Assembly: GCA_019689775.1 (NCBI GenBank)
Contig: JADGGV010000100.1
Coordinates: 1-10,154, forward strand
Reading direction: 5' to 3'
DNA from: Gemmatimonadota bacterium
Lineage (GTDB): Bacteria; Gemmatimonadota; Gemmatimonadetes; Longimicrobiales; RSA9
Length of the DNA: 10,154 nucleotides
Shown here piece by piece: positions 5,601-10,154 of the stretch; within the stretch, counting starts at the first letter, position 1; each line of letters starts with the position of its first letter. The notes beneath the pieces were generated by a model. The model had not been told where the DNA came from. It ran no database searches and worked only from the letters and a program-made list of their open reading frames with translations. The translations under genes were made by a program, and so were the position numbers.

Positions 5601-6506
5601 ATGATCACGTACCGCAAGAGCCACCTCGAGCAGCTCGAGTCCGAGGCGATCTACGTCCTGCGGGAGGTGGCGGCGCAGTTCGAGCGGCCGGTCCTGCTGT
5701 TCTCCGGCGGGAAGGACTCGATCTCGCTCGTGCACCTGGCGCAGAAGGCGTTCTGGCCGGGGAAGTTCCCCTTCCCGCTCCTGCACATCGACACCGGGCA
5801 CAACTTCCCGGAGGCGATCCAGTTCCGCGACTGGCTCGCGCGCCGCGTCGGCTGCGAGCTCATCGTCCGCTACGTCCAGGACTCGATCGACCGCGGGCGC
5901 GTGGTGGAGGAGACCGGCGCGTTCGCGAGCCGCAACACGCTCCAGACGGTGACGTTGCTGGATGCGTTGCAGGAGCTGAAGGTCGACGCCGCGATCGGCG
6001 GCGCGCGGCGCGACGAGGAGAAGGCGCGCGCGAAGGAGCGCTTCTTCTCGCACCGCGATGCGTTCGGCCAGTGGGACCCGAAGAACCAGCGCCCGGAGCT
6101 GTGGAACCTGTTCAACGGGCGCAAGAACGTGGGCGAGCACTTCCGCGTCTTCCCGCTCTCGAATTGGACCGAGATGGACGTCTGGCAATACATCGCGAGC
6201 GAGGGGATCGCGCTGCCCAGCCTGTACTTCGCGCACCGCCGCCGCGTCTTCCGGCGCGGCGGGATGCTCATGGCGGAGACGCCGTTCGTCACCCTACTCC
6301 CGGGAGAAACACCGGAGGAGCGCATGGTACGCTTTCGCACGGTGGGAGACGCGACCTGCACCGGGGCCATCGAATCCGAGGCCACGACGGTAGAGGAGAT
6401 CATCCAGGAGACGGCGGCGCTGCGGATCACGGAGCGCGGCGGCCGCATCGACGACCAGCGGAGTGATGCGGCGATGGAGGACCGGAAGCGGCAGGGGTAC
6501 TTCTGA
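5601..6506 (+). CDS. cysD: Sulfate adenylyltransferase subunit 2 (CysD)
   Basis: The 301-residue catalytic subunit of ATP sulfurylase, making APS and pyrophosphate from ATP and sulfate with its GTPase partner CysN. It shows the PP-loop SGGKDS at 35-40, then HIDTGHNFPE (62-71), and downstream GGARRDEEKARAKERFFSHR followed by a WDPKNQRPELWNL stretch, all standard for CysD and PAPS-reductase-like enzymes. The RVFRRGGML and RFRTVGDATCTGAI segments and the RKRQGYF tail match the usual C-terminus, and the length is normal. The start fits the usual family start; the Shine-Dalgarno is weak, and the SLC13 stop is only 23 nt away, so translational coupling is likely. Its stop overlaps the cysNC start as TGATG. 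It is intact, with no missing motif. Confidence 0.96.
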   Translation: MITYRKSHLEQLESEAIYVLREVAAQFERPVLLFSGGKDSISLVHLAQKAFWPGKFPFPLLHIDTGHNFPEAIQFRDWLARRVGCELIVRYVQDSIDRGRVVEETGAFASRNTLQTVTLLDALQELKVDAAIGGARRDEEKARAKERFFSHRDAFGQWDPKNQRPELWNLFNGRKNVGEHFRVFPLSNWTEMDVWQYIASEGIALPSLYFAHRRRVFRRGGMLMAETPFVTLLPGETPEERMVRFRTVGDATCTGAIESEATTVEEIIQETAALRITERGGRIDDQRSDAAMEDRKRQGYF

Positions 6507-8551
6507 TGGCGGCGGTTCGAGTCTCGGAGGCCGGCAAACGGGCGGGCGGCGCGGCGGGCGCGCTCGCCGAGGGCGCGCGGCCACAGGCCGCCGCGGCCGA
6601 GGGCGAGTGGGCGGAAGCGCCGACCGATGCGGTGCGGCTCGTCGCCCCCTCGCGCACCAACGACCCCTACCGGGAGATGGACCTGCTCCGGCTGAGCACC
6701 GCCGGGAGCGTCGACGACGGGAAGAGCACGCTCATCGGGCGCCTCCTCTACGACACGAAGTCGATCTTCCAGGACCAGCTCGAGGCGATCGAGGGCGCCA
6801 GCCGCCGGCGCGGCGACGACCACCTGAACCTCGCGCTGCTCACGGACGGCCTGCGCGCGGAGCGCGAGCAGAACATCACGATCGACGTCGCCTACCGCTA
6901 CTTCGCCACGCCGAAGCGGAAGTTCATCATCGCGGACACGCCGGGGCACGTGCAGTACACGCGGAACATGGTGACCGGCGCCTCCACGGCAGAGCTGGCG
7001 ATCGTGCTGGTAGACGCGCGGAAGGGGGTGCTGACGCAGAGCAAGCGGCACGGCTTCATCTCGTCGCTGCTCGGCATCCCGCACATCGTGGTGGCGGTCA
7101 ACAAGATGGACCTCGTCGACTACTCGGAGGCGGTGTTCGAGCGGATCGCGGCCGACTACCGGGAGTTCGCCGAGAAGCTCGACGTCAAGGACCTGGTGTT
7201 CATCCCGATCTCGGCGCTGAAGGGCGACAACGTCGTCGAGCGCAGCGCGCGGATGCCGTGGTACAGCGGCTCGACGCTCCTGCACTACCTGGAGACGGTG
7301 AGCGTCGGCGCGGAGCGCAACCTGGTCGACTTCCGCTTTCCGGTGCAGTACGTGATCCGGCCGCATCAGGACTTTCGCGGCTTTGCCGGGCGGGTGGCGT
7401 CCGGCACCGTGATGGCGGGCGAGGAGGTCGTCGTCCTGCCGTCGGGCCAGCGGAGCCGGATCCGGGCGATCGAGACGCCGGCCGGGCCGCTGGCGGAAGC
7501 GGTCGAGGGCGACTCGGTCGTGATCCGGCTGGAGGACGAGCTGGACGTCAGCCGGGGCGACATGATCGTGCGGACGATGAACCTGCCGACGGTCGGGACG
7601 CGCTTCGAGGCGATCGTCTGCTGGTTGGGCGTCGCGCCGCTGGATCCGTCCGTGTCGTACGTGCTCCAGCATACCACGCGGGCGGTGCGGGCGTTCGTCA
7701 GCCGGCTGCACTACCGGATCAACGTGGACACGCTGCACCGGGAGCCGGCCACGACGCTGGGGCTGAACGAGATCGGGCGCGTGGAGGTGACGACGTCGCT
7801 GCCGATCTTCCACGATCCGTTCCAGCAGAACCGCGCGACCGGCAGCTTCATCCTGGTCGATCCGTTCACGAACGTGACGGTCGCGGCGGGGATGATCCGC
7901 GGCGAGGTGCGCACGGCGGAGTCGGTGTTCGGGGCGGCCGAGGCGACGACGTCGCCGGACGTCGTCTGGGAGGGGTGGAACATCGCGCGGGAGCGGCGCG
8001 AGGCGCGGAACGGGCACAAGGCCGGGGTGCTCTGGCTGACCGGGCTGTCGGGCGCGGGGAAGTCGACGATCGCGCGTCGGCTGGAGGAGCGGCTGTTCGA
8101 GGCGGGGTGCCAGACGGTGCTGCTCGACGGCGACCAGTTGCGGCACGGGCTGTGTGGCGACCTCGGCTTCAGCGCCGAGGACCGGCGCGAGAACATCCGC
8201 CGCGCGGGCGAGGTGGCGAGGCTGTTCTTCGAGCAGGGCGCGCTGGTCGTCTGCACGTTCGTCTCGCCGTTCCGCGAGGACCGGGAGCGAGTGCGGGCGC
8301 TGCTGCCGGAGGGCCGCTTCCTCGAGGTCTACGTCTCGTGCGCGCTGGAGGAGTGCCGCCGGCGCGATCCGAAGGGGCTGTACGCGCGGGCGGCGCGGGG
8401 CGAGATCCCGAACTTCACGGGGCTCGACTCGCCCTACGAGCCCCCGGAGAACCCGGCGCTGGTGCTGGAGACCGATCGCGTGAGCGTCGAGGCGGCGGTC
8501 ACGGCGATCCTCCGGCTCCTGGAGGCGGCGGGGCTGCTCCGCGCGCGCTGA
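6506..8551 (+). CDS. cysNC: Bifunctional sulfate adenylyltransferase subunit 1 / adenylylsulfate kinase (CysN-CysC fusion)
   Basis: A 681-residue fusion. Residues about 55-480 are the CysN GTPase that drives APS formation by CysD: P-loop GSVDDGKST (67-75), switch I EREQNITIDVAY (119-130) with Thr125, DTPGH (144-148), and NKMD (199-202), followed by EF-Tu-like beta-barrel domains. Switch I has Asn123 where E. coli CysN has Gly. Residues about 505-681 are APS kinase (CysC), making PAPS: P-loop GLSGAGKST (513-521), DGD (541-543), FVSPFREDRE, KGLYARA, and FTGLDSPYEPP for APS/PAPS binding. Both halves look complete. The first roughly 50 residues are an Ala/Gly-rich extension longer than in E. coli CysN. 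An in-frame ATG at codon 58 would remove it, but that start has almost no spacing to its G-rich upstream bases, whereas the ATG at 6506 has AGGGG (6493-6497) at normal distance and couples to the cysD stop. Confidence 0.96.
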   Translation: MAAVRVSEAGKRAGGAAGALAEGARPQAAAAEGEWAEAPTDAVRLVAPSRTNDPYREMDLLRLSTAGSVDDGKSTLIGRLLYDTKSIFQDQLEAIEGASRRRGDDHLNLALLTDGLRAEREQNITIDVAYRYFATPKRKFIIADTPGHVQYTRNMVTGASTAELAIVLVDARKGVLTQSKRHGFISSLLGIPHIVVAVNKMDLVDYSEAVFERIAADYREFAEKLDVKDLVFIPISALKGDNVVERSARMPWYSGSTLLHYLETVSVGAERNLVDFRFPVQYVIRPHQDFRGFAGRVASGTVMAGEEVVVLPSGQRSRIRAIETPAGPLAEAVEGDSVVIRLEDELDVSRGDMIVRTMNLPTVGTRFEAIVCWLGVAPLDPSVSYVLQHTTRAVRAFVSRLHYRINVDTLHREPATTLGLNEIGRVEVTTSLPIFHDPFQQNRATGSFILVDPFTNVTVAAGMIRGEVRTAESVFGAAEATTSPDVVWEGWNIARERREARNGHKAGVLWLTGLSGAGKSTIARRLEERLFEAGCQTVLLDGDQLRHGLCGDLGFSAEDRRENIRRAGEVARLFFEQGALVVCTFVSPFREDRERVRALLPEGRFLEVYVSCALEECRRRDPKGLYARAARGEIPNFTGLDSPYEPPENPALVLETDRVSVEAAVTAILRLLEAAGLLRAR

Positions 8552-8555
8552 CGCG

Positions 8556-9827
8556 ATGCGCACGTTCCGCTTCCTGCACGCGGCGGATCTGCACCTCGAT
8601 ACGCCGTTCACGCGGCTCGCGACGACGCCGCCGGAGGTCGCCGCGCGCCTGCGCGACGCCTCGCTGGAGGCGTTCGACGCGCTGGTCGATGCGGCGCTCG
8701 CGCGCGACGTCGCCTTCGTCCTGCTGGCCGGCGACCTGTGGGACGGCCCGGAGCTGGGCCTGCGCGCCGGGCTCGCGCTCCGGCGGGGGGTCGAGCGCCT
8801 GGCGGCGCACGGGATCGAGGTGTTCATGGTCGCAGGCGACCGCGACGCGCCGGACGGCTGGCCGGCGGCCTCGAGCTGGCCGGAGGGCGTGCACGTCTTC
8901 GGCGCGGCGCCGGCGTCGCGGGCGGTCGTGCGCGGCGGCGAGCGGCTGGCGACCGTCCACGGGGCCAGCCCCAGCGCCGAGCGGCTGTCCGCCGTCCGCG
9001 GCCTCGAGGTCCGGGACGAGGCGCGGGCCGCGGGCGGGGTGCAGATCGGGCTGCTCCACTGCGACGTCGATCCCCGGCCGGGCGCGGCGCCGTGCGCCGC
9101 CTGCACGGTGGAGGAGCTGCGCGCGGCCGGCATGGACTACTGGGCGCTCGGGCACGCGCACGAGCGGCGCGTGATCCGGGACGGCGAGCCGTGGATCGTC
9201 TACCCGGGCTGCCTCCAGGGGCGGAGCCCGGAGCCGGCCGAGGCGGGGGCGAAGGGCGCCGTGGTCGTGGAGGTGGACGGTGCGGCGGTCCGCGCCGTCG
9301 AGTTCGTGCCGCTCGACCGCGTGCGCTTCGTCGACGTGACGGTCGACATCCAGGCGACGCGGGATCTGCCGGCGCTGCACGCGACCCTGCTCGCGGAAAC
9401 CGAGTGGGTGGCGCGGGAGCACGCCGGGCGCGGGATCGTGCTAGGGGCGCACCTGGTCGGCGGCGGCCCGCTGGGCGCGCGGCTCGGCCGCGCGGGCGGC
9501 ACGGACGACCTCGTCCGCCGACTGCGCGACGACATGGCGGGCCGCGACCCGTTCGTCTGGTGGGACGCGGTCCGCGTCGGCCATGGCGGCGTGCCGGACC
9601 TGGAGGCGGTGAAGGCCCGCGGCGACCTGGCGGCCGAGGTGCTCGCGCAGGCCGAGCGCCTCGCGGGCGACCCGGAGCGGCTGGCGGCGTTCGTCGCCGA
9701 CGCCACGCGGCCGCTGCGCGACGGCGCGCGGCGCTGGCTGGAGGAGGTGGACCAGCCGGCGGCCGACGAGCTGCTCGCGGCCGGCCTCGCCCGGGCGCTC
9801 GCGATGCTGGAGGGAGAGGACGCCTGA
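8556..9827 (+). CDS. SbcD/Mre11-like metallophosphoesterase, YhaO type, with altered GNHD motif
   Basis: A 423-residue calcineurin-like phosphoesterase of the DNA repair exonuclease group. Motifs in order: DLHLD (11-15, with Asp11 and His13), LAGDLWDG (57-64, Asp60), GDRD (94-97) where the family has GNHD, LLHCDVD (166-172, His168), and GHAHERR (199-205, His200 and His202). Thus most metal ligands remain, but the Asn ligand reads Asp95 and the catalytic His reads Arg96. The C-terminal half (about 250-423) is a helical/beta capping region usual in YhaO proteins. It starts 4 nt after cysNC with no good Shine-Dalgarno close by, so translation is probably coupled. Its stop overlaps the next start (TGATG), and that gene is the expected ATPase partner. 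Family role: double-strand-break end processing with the SMC-like partner. Whether this copy is an active nuclease is open. Confidence 0.87.
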   Translation: MRTFRFLHAADLHLDTPFTRLATTPPEVAARLRDASLEAFDALVDAALARDVAFVLLAGDLWDGPELGLRAGLALRRGVERLAAHGIEVFMVAGDRDAPDGWPAASSWPEGVHVFGAAPASRAVVRGGERLATVHGASPSAERLSAVRGLEVRDEARAAGGVQIGLLHCDVDPRPGAAPCAACTVEELRAAGMDYWALGHAHERRVIRDGEPWIVYPGCLQGRSPEPAEAGAKGAVVVEVDGAAVRAVEFVPLDRVRFVDVTVDIQATRDLPALHATLLAETEWVAREHAGRGIVLGAHLVGGGPLGARLGRAGGTDDLVRRLRDDMAGRDPFVWWDAVRVGHGGVPDLEAVKARGDLAAEVLAQAERLAGDPERLAAFVADATRPLRDGARRWLEEVDQPAADELLAAGLARALAMLEGEDA

Positions 9828-10154
9828 TGTGGATCTCCGGCTGGCACATCGACGGCTTCGGCCACTTCCGCGACGAGGATGTGAGGGCGCTGCCGCAGGG
9901 CCTGGTCGTGTTCGAGGGGCCGAACGAAGCGGGGAAGAGCACGCTCCTGGCGTTCCTGCGCGCGATCCTGTTCGGCGGCCCGGCGGACGGGAGCGAGCCG
10001 CACTATCCGCCGCTGCGGGGCGGCGTGCACGGCGGGCGGGTGTTCCTGGAGACGCCGGACGGGACGGTCACGATCGCGCGGCGGCGGGGCGCGCGCCCGC
10101 CGCCGCCGGGCCGGCGCCCGGGCGGGGCGGCGCGGCGCGCGGGGGGGCGGCGCC
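9827..10154 (+). CDS. AAA/SMC-like ATPase, YhaN/RecN type, N-terminal fragment cut by window end
   Basis: About 109 codons are present, open at the window edge. The start MWISGWHIDGFGHFRDE is typical of YhaN/SbcC/RecF-type ATPases, and the Walker A motif GPNEAGKST lies at 31-39, followed by LLAFLRAILFG. HYPPLRGGVHGGRV fits YhaN proteins, which carry a similar segment before the coiled coil. The start overlaps the phosphoesterase stop (TGATG), with AGAGGA (9815-9820) 6 nt upstream, a convincing site. The full protein should be a long coiled-coil ATPase working with the preceding phosphoesterase, as SbcC does with SbcD. After about residue 83 the translation turns into Arg/Pro/Gly-only sequence (for example RPPPPGRRPGGAARR), and the underlying DNA has no A or T from 10075 on. 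That part is either a low-complexity insert or poor sequence and should not be trusted. Confidence 0.82.
   Translation, partial: MWISGWHIDGFGHFRDEDVRALPQGLVVFEGPNEAGKSTLLAFLRAILFGGPADGSEPHYPPLRGGVHGGRVFLETPDGTVTIARRRGARPPPPGRRPGGAARRAGGRR

Noticed and set aside
5870..9133. A 1087-codon open frame on the minus strand across cysD, cysNC and the phosphoesterase gene
   Set aside because: It is antisense to three clearly recognised genes and its translation is Arg/Pro-rich without domains. Such frames are expected when third positions are nearly all G or C.

Overview
The window is very GC-rich bacterial DNA, well above 70% G+C by eye, with third codon positions almost all G or C. Genes are tightly packed with ATGA/TGATG overlaps. 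Gene content and the AAGATT/TAGATA-like -10 boxes would fit a Gemmatimonadota-like or another high-GC environmental lineage. No marker gene fixes the phylum, so this is a weak inference. No tRNA, rRNA, CRISPR array, insertion sequence or phage gene was seen.

Layout. Positions 71-2038 (minus strand) hold a two-gene unit: a small FmdB-type zinc-ribbon protein followed 12 nt later by a secreted amidase-signature hydrolase. A promoter candidate (TTGAAA-17-AAGATT) lies just upstream of it. Positions 2039-2965 separate this unit from a plus-strand operon. They hold a second promoter candidate with an extended -10, one doubtful 128-codon ORF with a good Shine-Dalgarno sequence, and several strong inverted repeats. 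The last of these is a long imperfect hairpin (2881-2964) that would cover the ribosome binding site of the first operon gene. Positions 2966-8551 hold cysQ, an SLC13/DASS transporter with two RCK-C (TrkA-C) domains, cysD and a cysN-cysC fusion. Positions 8556-10154 continue, with a 4-nt gap and then an overlap, into an SbcD/Mre11-like phosphoesterase (YhaO type) and the start of its SMC/RecN-like ATPase partner (YhaN type), cut by the window end.

How the genes work together. The SLC13 protein probably imports sulfate. CysD plus the CysN half of CysNC adenylate it to APS at the cost of ATP and GTP. The CysC half phosphorylates APS to PAPS. CysQ removes the 3'-phosphate from PAP, the inhibitory by-product of PAPS use. 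This is a self-contained sulfate uptake and activation module. No PAPS reductase, sulfite reductase or sulfotransferase is visible, so the fate of PAPS cannot be decided here. The attached nuclease/ATPase pair is a DNA-repair-type module, and its place in the same apparent transcript is unexplained.

Most worth a second look: (1) the structured leader in front of cysQ, which resembles a cis-regulatory RNA and which I could not assign to a known sulfur-responsive class; (2) the phosphoesterase, whose GNHD metal/catalytic motif reads GDRD; (3) the last 80 nt of the window, which contain no A or T and look like either an extreme low-complexity tract or a sequence-quality problem.
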